From assembly GCF_017312485.1 (NCBI RefSeq), contig NZ_BMBA01000002.1:608208-672207 (forward strand): a DNA stretch of 64,000 nucleotides, in the 5' to 3' direction. Source of the stretch: Clostridium zeae. Lineage in GTDB: Bacteria > Bacillota > Clostridia > Clostridiales > Clostridiaceae. The notes under the pieces were generated by a model that worked only from the letters and a program-made list of their open reading frames with translations, had not been told where the DNA came from and made no database searches. This document shows, one piece after another, positions 55,095 through 63,389 of this stretch; position 1 is the first letter of the stretch; the number at the start of each line of letters is the position of its first letter. The translations under genes and the position numbers were made by a program.

Positions 55095-55170
55095 TAAAAA
55101 ATATCCAATCTTTAAGCCAAATTCATGATTAAATTAATATTCATGAATTTATAACTTTTAGATTGGATAT
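55095..55170 (-). terminator. Terminator of the uracil permease gene
   Basis: On the minus strand ATATCCAATCT pairs with AGATTGGATAT (55160-55170 with 55101-55111), enclosing a nested AAATTCATGA/TCATGAATTT hairpin, and is followed by TTTTTTAC. Confidence 0.85.
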
Positions 55171-55201
55171 CATCCTATAAGTCAGTTTATTAAATAAACT
55201 T

Positions 55202-56512
55202 TTATTCTGTTTCGTTCATTAGACCTAATTTATCAAATATTATAAACACTAAGTTAAGCACTACCGCTACAAGTGTTGCTAATACCATTCCTTTTACTTC
55301 TACAGTTCCTAAAGTTATCTTCATTCCGCTTAATCCTACTACGAAGATTACTGAAGTTAACATTAAGTTTCTTTGCTTTGAGAAGTCAACTTTTTCTTCT
55401 ACGAAAGTTCTAAAACCTGCTATTGCTATCGTTCCAAATAGTAGAAGTGATATTCCTCCTATTACTGGAGTAGGTACACTTCTTATTAGTGCTGCAAGTT
55501 TTCCTGAGAACCCAAGAACTATTGATAATGCTCCTGCACCCATTATTACATATACACTATATACTTTAGTTATAGCAAGTACACCTATATTTTCACCATA
55601 TGTAGTTGTTGGAACTGATCCAAAAAGACCTGATAGTATTGTTGATAATCCATCACCTAACATTGATTTATGAAGACCTGGATCTTCAGTTAAATCTCTT
55701 CCAACTATATTTCCTGTTACTGCTAAATGTCCTATATGTTCTGCTATTACAACGAAAGCTGCTGGTACTATTGTTATTATTGCTGTCAAATTAAATTTTA
55801 CTAATGTAAACTTTGGTACTGCTATCAGACTTGCATTGCTTACAGCTGAGAAATCAACGATTCCCATTGCAACGGCAAGTACATAACCTACAACTATACC
55901 TATAAGTATAGGAATGATTTTCATAAATCCTCTGCATAATACTGAACAAAATATTACTGTTAATAAAGTTATCATTGATATAAGTGCCCATGTTGGGTTA
56001 AATACTTTTGTATTTGATCCACCAACTGCGAAGCCTGCCATGTCAGCAGCTACTGGTACTAATTCAAGACCTATTATTGCGACTATTGCACCCATTGATG
56101 CAGGTGGAAACACCTTTTTTATCCAGCCTACACCTGTTACACCTATTATTAAAGCTACTACGGAGAATACAATCCCCACAACAACGAATCCACTTTGTAC
56201 TTCTGCGAAACTTAACCCTTTACCCATCAAAGCAAATACTGGCGCTATGAAAGCAAAGCTTGATCCTAAGTATGCAGGTATTTTTTTCTTAGTTATGAAC
56301 GCATAAAGCAATGTTCCTATTCCATTAAAGAATAACACTATAGCTGGATCTACGTTAAAAAGAATTGGTACTAGAACTGATGATCCAAACATCGCAAATA
56401 AATGTTGGAAACTTAACGGAATTGCTGTCTTTAGCGGTAGCTTTTCATTAACATCTACACTTCCTGCTTTTGAATTTACTACTTCTTGTCTCTTTATTGC
56501 ATTACTTGCCAT
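55202..56512 (-). CDS. uraA: Uracil/xanthine permease (NCS2, UraA-type)
   Basis: The 436-residue NCS2 permease has about 14 helices. Landmarks are PLSFQHLFAMFGSSVLVPILFN at the N-terminus, the transport motif around VVIAEHIGHLAVTGNIVG (conserved Glu and His) and TTTYGENIGVLAITKVYS. These are typical of uracil:H+ symporters, and the PyrR-type leader strongly supports uracil over xanthine as substrate. The start is behind GGGGGA, which is itself part of a leader hairpin. It has its own promoter and terminator. Confidence 0.93.
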   Translation of the reverse strand: MASNAIKRQEVVNSKAGSVDVNEKLPLKTAIPLSFQHLFAMFGSSVLVPILFNVDPAIVLFFNGIGTLLYAFITKKKIPAYLGSSFAFIAPVFALMGKGLSFAEVQSGFVVVGIVFSVVALIIGVTGVGWIKKVFPPASMGAIVAIIGLELVPVAADMAGFAVGGSNTKVFNPTWALISMITLLTVIFCSVLCRGFMKIIPILIGIVVGYVLAVAMGIVDFSAVSNASLIAVPKFTLVKFNLTAIITIVPAAFVVIAEHIGHLAVTGNIVGRDLTEDPGLHKSMLGDGLSTILSGLFGSVPTTTYGENIGVLAITKVYSVYVIMGAGALSIVLGFSGKLAALIRSVPTPVIGGISLLLFGTIAIAGFRTFVEEKVDFSKQRNLMLTSVIFVVGLSGMKITLGTVEVKGMVLATLVAVVLNLVFIIFDKLGLMNETE

Positions 56513-56519
56513 AAAAAAA

Positions 56520-56579
56520 TCCCCCTTGATTAAATATTGGGGAAGCTTTCGCTTCCTTTTTAGCCTCTCTGGACTAAAT
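56520..56579 (-). promoter_or_regulatory. Second PyrR-binding loop with RBS-sequestering hairpin (uraA leader)
   Basis: On the minus strand AGTCCAGAGAGGCT (56562-56575) is closed by TTTAG/CTAAA. It is followed by GGAAGC-GAAA-GCTTCC (56541-56556) and then by TCCCC pairing with GGGGGA (56520-56525). GGGGGA is the uraA ribosome-binding site, with TTTTTTT and the ATG right after it. The GAAA hairpin and the RBS-pairing hairpin share GCTTCC-CCC bases, so they compete. This suggests a switch acting at translation, termination or both. Confidence 0.7.
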
Positions 56580-56591
56580 TAAAGTACTTGA

Positions 56592-56695
56592 TTAAAATAA
56601 AAAAACTTCTTACTACTGTAAGAAGTTATAAAACCACATAAAAGTTCCTGTAATTATATCCTACTCCTTACAGCCTCTCTGGACTGGTTTAAAGG
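56592..56695 (-). promoter_or_regulatory. First PyrR-binding loop and attenuator terminator (uraA leader)
   Basis: On the minus strand CCTTTAAACCAG-TCCAGAGAGG-CTGTAAGG (loop motif AGTCCAGAGAGGCT at 56672-56685) reproduces the PyrR anti-antiterminator, with CCTT/AAGG and CAG/CTG pairs. Downstream, AACTTCTTAC pairs with GTAAGAAGTT (56604-56627) followed by TTTTTTTATTTT, a canonical terminator. Uridine nucleotides bound to PyrR should favour termination here. Confidence 0.85.
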
Positions 56696-56713
56696 TTTTT
56701 TGTTATCTAATAG

Positions 56714-56742
56714 AATATAACACACAAAGAATTAAAAATCAA
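56714..56742 (-). promoter_or_regulatory. uraA promoter
   Basis: On the minus strand TTGATT (56737-56742), a 17-base spacer and TATATT (56714-56719) predict a start near 56707, some 22 bases before the first PyrR motif. The 15 bases TTTCTATTGATTTTT covering the -35 recur exactly at the xpt promoter (62351-62365). Confidence 0.7.
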
Positions 56743-56758
56743 TAGAAAAGTAACTAAT

Positions 56759-57685
56759 TTATCTTTCTTCTCTAAAGTAACTATTTCCAAGGCCTTTAGG
56801 AGGAGAATTTTTCTTCGATTTTTTAGCTGACACAAATACTAAAACTACAATTGTTACTAAGTATGGAAGCATTGATAAGAAGTATTGGTTTATAACTACT
56901 TTTCCTAGTCTAAACCCTATTATATCTAATCCACCAAATAAATATGCACCTATTATTGCTTTATAAGGATTCCAAGCTGCAAAGATAACTAAAGCCACAG
57001 CAATCCATCCTCTACCTGCTACTATATTTTCTTGCCATGCAGGAACATAAACTAGTGAAAGATATGCTCCCCCAAGCCCAGCTAAAGCACCACCTAGGGT
57101 TATATTTATATACTTATATAAACTAACATTAATACTCACCGCATCAGCAGCTGCAGCGTTTTCTCCAACTGCTCTTAAATTTAGTCCTGCTCTAGTATTA
57201 TATAGATAAATACCAGTAATTATTGCTAATAAATATGATATATAAACAAACACATCTTGTGTAAAAAGTATCGGTCCTATATATGGAATCTTACTTAAAA
57301 CCGGAACGCTAACTGGAGCAAAAAAATCCTTAATTGTGTTCGGAACTACCTGACCAACAACCTTTTGTCCTAAAAGACTGGATAATCCAGTACCAAATAT
57401 GGTTAAAGTTAAACCTGTAACTACTTGATTTGCTCTTAATCCTACAGTTAAAACTCCATAAATAAAGCCACCTAAACCTCCAGCAATCATTGCAGCTAAA
57501 AGCGCCATATATGGATTTCCTGTATTATAACCTACTATAAATCCCATTACAGCTCCCATGAGCATCATTCCTTCTACCCCTAGGTTCAGATTACCAACCT
57601 TTTCTGTAAGTATTTCACCTAGAGTAGCTAATAACAGAGGAGTTCCAGCTACTATTGTAGCATGTAAAAATGATATCATATTCAT
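56759..57685 (-). CDS. Nucleoside ABC transporter permease (NupQ-like)
   Basis: This 308-residue BPD_transp_2 family permease has the family landmarks PLLLATLGEILTEKVGNLNLGVEGMML and GLNLRAVGENAAAADAVSINV. It pairs with the other permease (one-base TAATG overlap) to form the membrane channel of a BMP-type nucleoside importer, as in B. subtilis NupNOPQ. It is the last gene of xpt-BMP-ATPase-permease-permease. No strong terminator lies between it and the uraA promoter, so some read-through into the PyrR leader is possible. Confidence 0.9.
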   Translation of the reverse strand: MNMISFLHATIVAGTPLLLATLGEILTEKVGNLNLGVEGMMLMGAVMGFIVGYNTGNPYMALLAAMIAGGLGGFIYGVLTVGLRANQVVTGLTLTIFGTGLSSLLGQKVVGQVVPNTIKDFFAPVSVPVLSKIPYIGPILFTQDVFVYISYLLAIITGIYLYNTRAGLNLRAVGENAAAADAVSINVSLYKYINITLGGALAGLGGAYLSLVYVPAWQENIVAGRGWIAVALVIFAAWNPYKAIIGAYLFGGLDIIGFRLGKVVINQYFLSMLPYLVTIVVLVFVSAKKSKKNSPPKGLGNSYFREER

Positions 57686-58737
57686 TATTCATTCCTCCTA
57701 AAAGAAATTTTATATCGCATAAACAAGTCACTACCAAGAACAAAGAACAATATCAATGCCTGTATCACAGATGCTGCAGCATTAGGTATACCAAATGCTG
57801 TTTGAATATAATTACCACCCTCTAATAGAGCTGCAAACAAAACTGAAACTATTAGTATAACAATGGAATTAAGATTCGATAACCAAGCAATTATAATTGC
57901 TGTATTTCCAACTCCTCCAGTGATTTCTGTAGAAAGTGTACCACTAACTGCGGAAGCTTGAATAAACCCAACAATACCACAAAGTGCTCCACTTATAAAT
58001 ATTGCCTTTAGTATAGTTTTATTTATACCTATTCCTGCATATCTTGCAGTATTATGGCTTTCCCCTATAACTGAAATCTCATATCCAAGTTTTGAATGCT
58101 TCATAACAAAATAAAATACTATAACAATTATTATTGCAAATATCCAACCTATATGTATGTTGAATAATTTAGGCAATATAGCATTATCAGAGAAATTAGG
58201 TATCTTAGGAAAATTCATAGCTTTTTTATCTCTAAGTGGTCCATATTGTAAATATGTTATAAACTTTAAAGCTATATAATTAAGCATTAGTGTTATTATT
58301 GTTTCATTAGTATTAAAATAAACCTTTAAAATTCCTGATAGTAGAGCCCATAGTCCTCCCAATACGATTGAAGCTACTAGCATTAGTAAAAGCAATACTG
58401 GTTTTGAGAGGTTAGGCATGTTAAGAGCAACTAATGCAGCTCCTAAAGCTCCCATAAAAATCTGCCCTTCTCCACCAATGTTCCAAAATAGCATTTTAAA
58501 TGCTACTGAAATCCCTATAGATGCTATGACTAAAGGTATTGCTCTTATAATAGTTTGTCTAACTCTATAAATTGAACCAAAAGAACCTTTTATCATTGAT
58601 CCAAATACACTTAAAGGTTCATAACCAAGTATGGCTAAAAATATTCCTGCAACTACAAAAGCCAATAATATAGCAATTGCCATTACCTTAATTCTTGTAG
58701 TTTTACTTATCTCTTCTCTTTTTATTAGTCTTGCCAA
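57685..58737 (-). CDS. Nucleoside ABC transporter permease (NupP-like)
   Basis: This 350-residue permease starts at TTG 58737 behind GGAGGGA. It has about eight to ten helices and the family sequence WNIGGEGQIFMGALGAALV and GYEISVIGESHNTARYAGIG. Sixteen to nineteen bases separate it from the ATPase gene, and it overlaps the next permease by one base. It forms the channel with the 308-residue permease for purine nucleoside uptake. Confidence 0.9.
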   Translation of the reverse strand: MARLIKREEISKTTRIKVMAIAILLAFVVAGIFLAILGYEPLSVFGSMIKGSFGSIYRVRQTIIRAIPLVIASIGISVAFKMLFWNIGGEGQIFMGALGAALVALNMPNLSKPVLLLLMLVASIVLGGLWALLSGILKVYFNTNETIITLMLNYIALKFITYLQYGPLRDKKAMNFPKIPNFSDNAILPKLFNIHIGWIFAIIIVIVFYFVMKHSKLGYEISVIGESHNTARYAGIGINKTILKAIFISGALCGIVGFIQASAVSGTLSTEITGGVGNTAIIIAWLSNLNSIVILIVSVLFAALLEGGNYIQTAFGIPNAAASVIQALILFFVLGSDLFMRYKISFRRNE

Positions 58738-58755
58738 AGCTATTCCCTCCTACTC

Positions 58756-60261
58756 CTATTCATCTGCTCCAACCATCATAAGTCCAAGTTTTTCTCTGGT
58801 AGCATCTTCTGAATTTATTATTCCGCTAGAAGCCCCATCACACATTACCATGATTCTATCACAAAGCTGCATTAAAACATCTAAGTCTTCACCTATAAAT
58901 AGGACAGCTGTTCCTTTAGATTTAGCTTCATTTATAAGATTATAGATAATAAAACATGTGTTTATATCCAATCCTCTTACCGGATAAGCCATTATCAAAA
59001 GCTTTGGATTTGAACTTAGTTCTCTACCTAAAAGTATTTTTTGAATGTTTCCCCCAGATAAATATTTTATTGGATAATGAATGCTTGGTGTTTTTATGTC
59101 CAATGTTCCTTTTAAAGCTTTAGCCTTTTCTGCAACTGGTTTTCTATTTATCAAAAAGCCCTTTTCAGAGTAATAAGTTTTTAACAGCATGTTATCAACC
59201 ATATCCATAGACCCAACTAATCCCATTCCAAGTCTATCTTCTGGTATAAAACTCATGCTTATACCTCTTTTAACAAATTCTCTCGGGTTTTTCCCAACTA
59301 AATTTTCACCTTCAAATACAATATTACCAGATTTAACACTTGCTATTCCTGCAATTGCTTCACATAACTCTTTTTGTCCAGAACCAGCAATTCCAGCTAT
59401 TCCAAATACTTCTCCTGCTTTTATTTCGAAGGAAATTGATTTTACTGCTTCGGCTTTTTCTTCATTTAAAACCACAAGATTATCTACAGTTAATAGTTTT
59501 TCTTCTCTAGTACATTCTACTTTTTCTATGGATAAGTCTACCGCTCTACCTACCATAGCTTCAGTTAATTCCTTTGGATTGGTGTTAACTTTATCTAAGG
59601 TTTTAACAGTTTCACCTTTTCTTAGTATTGTTATCTTATCGCAGATTTCCATTACTTCATCCATTTTATGAGAGATGAATATTAGAGCGCACCCCTGTTC
59701 TTTCATTTTTCTCATAATCTTAAAAAGCTTTTCCGTCTCTTGAGGTGTAAATACAGTGGTAGGCTCGTCTAATATCAAAAGCTTTGCTCCTCTATATAGC
59801 ACCTTTAATATTTCAAGATTTTGTCTTTCACCTACAGACATATCCATAACATACTTGTCTAAATCTACATCTAAAACATAAGTTTCAATTATATTCTTTA
59901 TATCTTTATCTACTTTATTATCATTTCTAAAAATCTTACCCTTTTGGCCTAGCAGTATGTTTTCTCTTGCAGTCATAGCTTCTACAAGTTTAAAGTGCTG
60001 ATATATAGTACCTACTCCATATTTCATAGCTTCCTTAGGAGAAGTGAAGTTTACTTTTTCTCCGTTCCACTCCATAGTTCCTTCATCAGGCATGTATACA
60101 CCTGATATAACACTAATTAGAGTACTTTTACCTGCTCCATTCTCTCCTAAAAGTGCATGAATTTCTCCACCGTAAATATCAAGATGAATATTCTTATTTG
60201 CAGCTACTTTTCCGAAAGTTTTACTAATTCCTTTTAATGCAATTAAAGGCTTTTTATTCAT
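58756..60261 (-). CDS. Nucleoside ABC transporter ATPase, double ABC domain (NupO-like)
   Basis: The start is Met at 60261 behind GGAGGA; the frame extends to 60273. The 501-residue protein has two fused ABC domains. The first has Walker A GENGAGKST, signature MSVGERQ and Walker B LLILDEPTTVF. The second has a weakened Walker A (GIAGSGQKE, no Lys), signature YLSGGNIQK and AYPVRGLD. This asymmetry is normal for sugar/nucleoside (CUT2/BMP) importers. It drives uptake together with the two downstream permeases and the lipoprotein encoded upstream. Confidence 0.92.
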   Translation of the reverse strand: MNKKPLIALKGISKTFGKVAANKNIHLDIYGGEIHALLGENGAGKSTLISVISGVYMPDEGTMEWNGEKVNFTSPKEAMKYGVGTIYQHFKLVEAMTARENILLGQKGKIFRNDNKVDKDIKNIIETYVLDVDLDKYVMDMSVGERQNLEILKVLYRGAKLLILDEPTTVFTPQETEKLFKIMRKMKEQGCALIFISHKMDEVMEICDKITILRKGETVKTLDKVNTNPKELTEAMVGRAVDLSIEKVECTREEKLLTVDNLVVLNEEKAEAVKSISFEIKAGEVFGIAGIAGSGQKELCEAIAGIASVKSGNIVFEGENLVGKNPREFVKRGISMSFIPEDRLGMGLVGSMDMVDNMLLKTYYSEKGFLINRKPVAEKAKALKGTLDIKTPSIHYPIKYLSGGNIQKILLGRELSSNPKLLIMAYPVRGLDINTCFIIYNLINEAKSKGTAVLFIGEDLDVLMQLCDRIMVMCDGASSGIINSEDATREKLGLMMVGADE

Positions 60262-60285
60262 ATCTTCCTCCACAATATAAGAGAA

Positions 60286-60306
60286 CTGAAGAATAGAATT
60301 CTTCAG
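60286..60306 (-). other. Intercistronic hairpin between BMP lipoprotein and ATPase genes
   Basis: CTGAAGAAT (60286-60294) pairs with ATTCTTCAG (60298-60306), 9 bp with a 3-base loop and no T-run. Such hairpins behind binding-protein genes often stabilise the upstream mRNA so that the lipoprotein is made in excess. Confidence 0.55.
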
Positions 60307-60335
60307 CTCAAATTCAAAATTTTATATACTGTCTA

Positions 60336-61445
60336 TTATTGATTTGGAATAGTTCCATCTACTCCTTGAACAAACCAGTTCATATTCCAAACTTCATCAT
60401 CAGTTAAAGTTTTTCCTGATTCAACTTTTACAGCACCTTTTTGATCATTTATTGGTCCTACAAATATACCTTTACCTGCTTTTATATCAGCTTCTGCTTT
60501 TTCTACTGCTGCCTTAGCATTTTCTGGTGCATTAGCTGTAAGTGGAGCTAAATCAACTACTCCGTCAGCGTATTCTCCCCAATACTTTCCTGACTTCCAT
60601 GAACCATCCATTATTGATTTAACAACTTTTACATAGTAAGGCCCCCAGTTCCAAACTGCTGATGTCATATTAGCCTTTGGAGCTGTTTTGCTCATATCTG
60701 TGTTATATCCAACTGAGTATACACCCTTTGCTTCTGCTGCTTGTTGTGGACCTGCAGTATCTTGATGTTGTGCTATTACGTCAGCGCCTGCATCTATTAA
60801 AGCTGTTGCAGCATCTTTTTCCTTAGCTGGATCATACCAAGTGTTAGTCCAGTTTACTTTAACTTTTACGTTCTTGTTTACTGATTGTGCACCAAGTGTA
60901 AATGCATTTATATTTCTTATAACTTCTGGTATAGGAAATGCTCCAACGAAACCTAATGTATTAGACTTTGTCTTAAGACCAGCAACTATACCATTTAAGT
61001 ACATCATCTCATGAATCTTTCCAAAATATTGACCCATGTTGTCAGCTGTTTCATATCCTGAACAGTGCATGAATTTAACTTCTGGATGCTTCTTTGCTTC
61101 TGAAAGCATACCTTCTTGGAATCCAAAACTTGTTCCAAATATTACTGTAACACCTTGTTCTATCATATCTTCAACAGCTTTTTCAACTTCAGCTTTATCT
61201 TCTTTAACTGATTCCTTTGCTACTGTTTTAACCCCTAATTCTTTTTCTAAGTAAAGTCTTCCTTGATCATGTGAATAAGTAAATCCACCGTCACCAACAG
61301 GTCCAACATATAAGAAACCTACTACTGGCTTCTTATCACTGCCCTTATCACTACTGCTGTTATTTTCACTCTTACTTGCACATCCAACTAGAAGTAAAGA
61401 TGAAGCAACTACTGCACTACACATTATTTTTAAAAATCTTTTCAT
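60336..61445 (-). CDS. BMP-family nucleoside-binding lipoprotein (NupN-like)
   Basis: The 369-residue lipoprotein has a lipobox (LLLVGC) with Cys22 as lipid anchor, then a Ser/Asn/Lys-rich linker. The BMP/Med-type binding fold follows, with VGFLYVGPVGDGGFTYSHDQGR, IFGTSFGFQEGM, NTLGFVGAFPIPEV and VIAQHQDTAGPQQAA. It captures purine nucleosides outside the membrane for the ABC importer encoded just downstream. It lies between xpt and the ATPase gene under the guanine riboswitch. Confidence 0.93.
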   Translation of the reverse strand: MKRFLKIMCSAVVASSLLLVGCASKSENNSSSDKGSDKKPVVGFLYVGPVGDGGFTYSHDQGRLYLEKELGVKTVAKESVKEDKAEVEKAVEDMIEQGVTVIFGTSFGFQEGMLSEAKKHPEVKFMHCSGYETADNMGQYFGKIHEMMYLNGIVAGLKTKSNTLGFVGAFPIPEVIRNINAFTLGAQSVNKNVKVKVNWTNTWYDPAKEKDAATALIDAGADVIAQHQDTAGPQQAAEAKGVYSVGYNTDMSKTAPKANMTSAVWNWGPYYVKVVKSIMDGSWKSGKYWGEYADGVVDLAPLTANAPENAKAAVEKAEADIKAGKGIFVGPINDQKGAVKVESGKTLTDDEVWNMNWFVQGVDGTIPNQ

Positions 61446-61488
61446 TTTATTTCCTCCCTAAGTTTGATAATAAGTAGACTATGTAAAT

Positions 61489-62061
61489 TTATTTAAAATA
61501 AATTTTTCCCTCTTCCATTTTTTCAATTATTGCAAGAGATTCAACTCTATGACCTAATTCTTCGATTTTCTTTCTTCCATCTTGAAATCCCTTTTCAATA
61601 ACAATACCAACACCAATTATATTTGCACCTGCTTGCTTAACTATATCTATAAGTCCGATTGCTGCACAGCCATTAGCAAGAAAGTCATCTATTATTAAAA
61701 CATTTTCGCCTTCTTTTAAGAACTGCTTTCCAACCATAACGTTATAATCTTTATTCTTTGTAAATGAATGTACTTTTGATTCATAAACTTCTTTATCAAT
61801 ATTTAAACTCTCAGCTTTTTTTGCAAAAACTACTGGAACATAATCAAAATATTGGGATGCTATACTTGCTATACCAATTCCAGATGCCTCTATGGTCAAT
61901 ATCTTGTCCACCTTATCTTGTTGGAATCTACTTCTAAACTCTTTACCTATTTCATTTAATAATCTTATATCCAATTGATGATTTAAGAAGCTATCGACCT
62001 TTAAAATATTCGAGCCTCTTGCTCTTCCATCAGTTAGGATCTTTTCCTTAAGTAGTTTCAT
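61489..62061 (-). CDS. xpt: Xanthine phosphoribosyltransferase
   Basis: The 190-residue enzyme matches Xpt: [31 protein letters not shown] is the N-terminus (key [17 protein letters not shown] motif), the PRPP loop is [14 protein letters not shown], and the C-terminal IEKGFQDGR is present. It converts xanthine (and guanine weakly) to the nucleotide with PRPP. It is the first gene behind a guanine-class riboswitch and is followed by the nucleoside ABC genes, so salvage and uptake are controlled together. Confidence 0.95.
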   Translation of the reverse strand: MKLLKEKILTDGRARGSNILKVDSFLNHQLDIRLLNEIGKEFRSRFQQDKVDKILTIEASGIGIASIASQYFDYVPVVFAKKAESLNIDKEVYESKVHSFTKNKDYNVMVGKQFLKEGENVLIIDDFLANGCAAIGLIDIVKQAGANIIGVGIVIEKGFQDGRKKIEELGHRVESLAIIEKMEEGKIYFK

Positions 62062-62119
62062 ATTCTACATCCTTTCAAATACAATAAAAAAACTCGCTGA
62101 ATTATAATTTTCTAAAGAA

Positions 62120-62154
62120 TAAAAAAATTCCTGAGCTTTAGTCTGCCCAGGAAT
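62120..62154 (-). terminator. Riboswitch expression-platform terminator
   Basis: On the minus strand ATTCCTGGGC pairs with GCTCAGGAAT (62127-62136 with 62145-62154, one mismatch), followed by TTTTTTTATTC. It lies between the guanine aptamer and xpt and would cut transcription when ligand is bound. Confidence 0.85.
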
Positions 62155-62206
62155 ATACAATCACTAAAATATTAAAATTATACATAGATAATTTTAATAG
62201 CAACTG

Positions 62207-62280
62207 CACATTCGTAGTCAGGTAGTTTATGGCCTCCCGGTAGAAACGCTTAATCCATATTATTAAGCATATACGATGTG
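62207..62280 (-). ncRNA. Purine riboswitch aptamer, guanine class
   Basis: On the minus strand P1 is CACATCGTA with TACGAATGTG. P2 is GCTTAAT-AATATGG-ATTAAGC, with the conserved ATATGG loop. J2/3 is GTTTCTACC, and P3 ends with CCATAAAC-TACC. J3/1 reads GACTAC, placing C at the specificity position (position 74 in B. subtilis xpt numbering), as in guanine/hypoxanthine rather than adenine aptamers. A terminator and xpt follow. Confidence 0.93.
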
Positions 62281-62495
62281 AACGTTATATGAAATTGTTA
62301 ATTAATTATTCGCATTTACCTTACAAAAGTATGTTATAACATGTCGAAGAAAAAATCAATAGAAATTTTGCTTTTTTTTATTTATGTCACATTTTTATTA
62401 TATTTTTTAGGCAGTACTTTAATTACAGGTATATTAAATATTTTTTTCATTGTTTTTATATTTCTTTAAAATTTGCAAAATCACGAACATTAAAC
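62281..62495 (-). promoter_or_regulatory. xpt promoter region
   Basis: On the minus strand TTGATT (62354-62359) is embedded in TTTCTATTGATTTTT, the same 15 bases found at the uraA -35. Downstream, TATAAC (spacer 15) or TAACAT (spacer 17) could be the -10. The start would fall about 45 bases before the aptamer. Beyond 62370 there is only AT-rich sequence up to the SRAP gene stop. Confidence 0.5.
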
Positions 62496-63074
62496 TCAAA
62501 ACAGCGAAAGTTGTTCACTGCCACTATCTGCCGTTATATACAACGAACCATCCTCAACTGCCCTTAATAATCCCTTTACAGTCATCAGATCACCATCTGG
62601 ATTAAGATAGATATCTTTTTCATCTTCATTAAGCATTACAGGAATTCTATGGTGAATTTCACTCATTTCTTTATTTGCACTAGCCGTTATTATAACAAAT
62701 CCATTTTCTACTTTATTTTCTTTATTGATATACTTGCCATATATTCCTGCCATATAAAAAATTTTGTCTTCTTTAAGGCTTATCTTGTACTTAACACCAT
62801 TCTTCCAATCATAAAACCAATTGGCTGGAATAACACATCTCTTACTCTTTATAAGCTCTAAAAACATCTTTTTATCAAATAGGCTCTCTGATCTGGCATT
62901 TATAACAAGCTTATTCTCATATGGAAGTCCCCATTTCATAGTATCACTTTCACTATAAGTCATAATTAAAGCTTTATTTGATGGAAGTCTTTCTCCGTAC
63001 TCTATGCTTATTTTATTATCCAAGTTAACACCTTTATGAGAAAATCCTTCTTCAAGATAGAATCTACCACACAT
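62496..63074 (-). CDS. SRAP (HMCES/YedK) family protein
   Basis: The 192-residue protein begins MCGRFYL, so Cys2 becomes the N-terminal residue used to cross-link abasic sites. Other family motifs are WGLPYENKLVINARSES, RCVIPANWFYDWK (Asn/Trp/Tyr site), and IHHRIPVML with the conserved His and Glu at TASANKEMSEIHHR. SRAP proteins form a protective covalent bond to abasic sites in single-stranded DNA. It is a single gene on the minus strand. Confidence 0.93.
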   Translation of the reverse strand: MCGRFYLEEGFSHKGVNLDNKISIEYGERLPSNKALIMTYSESDTMKWGLPYENKLVINARSESLFDKKMFLELIKSKRCVIPANWFYDWKNGVKYKISLKEDKIFYMAGIYGKYINKENKVENGFVIITASANKEMSEIHHRIPVMLNEDEKDIYLNPDGDLMTVKGLLRAVEDGSLYITADSGSEQLSLF

Positions 63075-63207
63075 ATTATCTCTCCTTAGTATATTATTTA
63101 ATATTATTGCTGAATTTAAGGTTTAATCACATGTAGTCTTCGTCTTAATCACAATACAATTTATATGAACCACCCCATTAGTACAAGTTATTCATGGCAT
63201 TTTTAGA

Positions 63208-63236
63208 CACATTTTACCTTCTTATTACATATTGTA
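63208..63236 (+). promoter_or_regulatory. SigK-type promoter of the collagen-like gene
   Basis: CACA (63208-63211), a 16-base spacer and CATATTGTA (63228-63236) match the SigK consensus mACm-N16-CATAnnnTA exactly. Transcription would start near 63244, leaving a leader of about 145 bases before the ATG. SigK acts late in the mother cell, when coat and exosporium proteins are made, which fits the product. The gap 63075-63389 holds nothing else recognisable. Confidence 0.6.
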
Positions 63237-63389
63237 TACTAGATAATTATACATTACGCTATAATGTCCGATTTTCGTCTTATAGTTTTTATGTGTCCAC
63301 TAAATTAACTTACTCAATAACTATACTACTAGTAATATACCAAATGTAGTTATCTAATACTATCACTATAGTGAGGTGATTAAAAAAAT

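Noticed and set aside
55914..56306. Plus-strand open frame of 130 codons inside uraA
   Set aside because: It lies wholly antisense to the conserved permease and has no translation signal.
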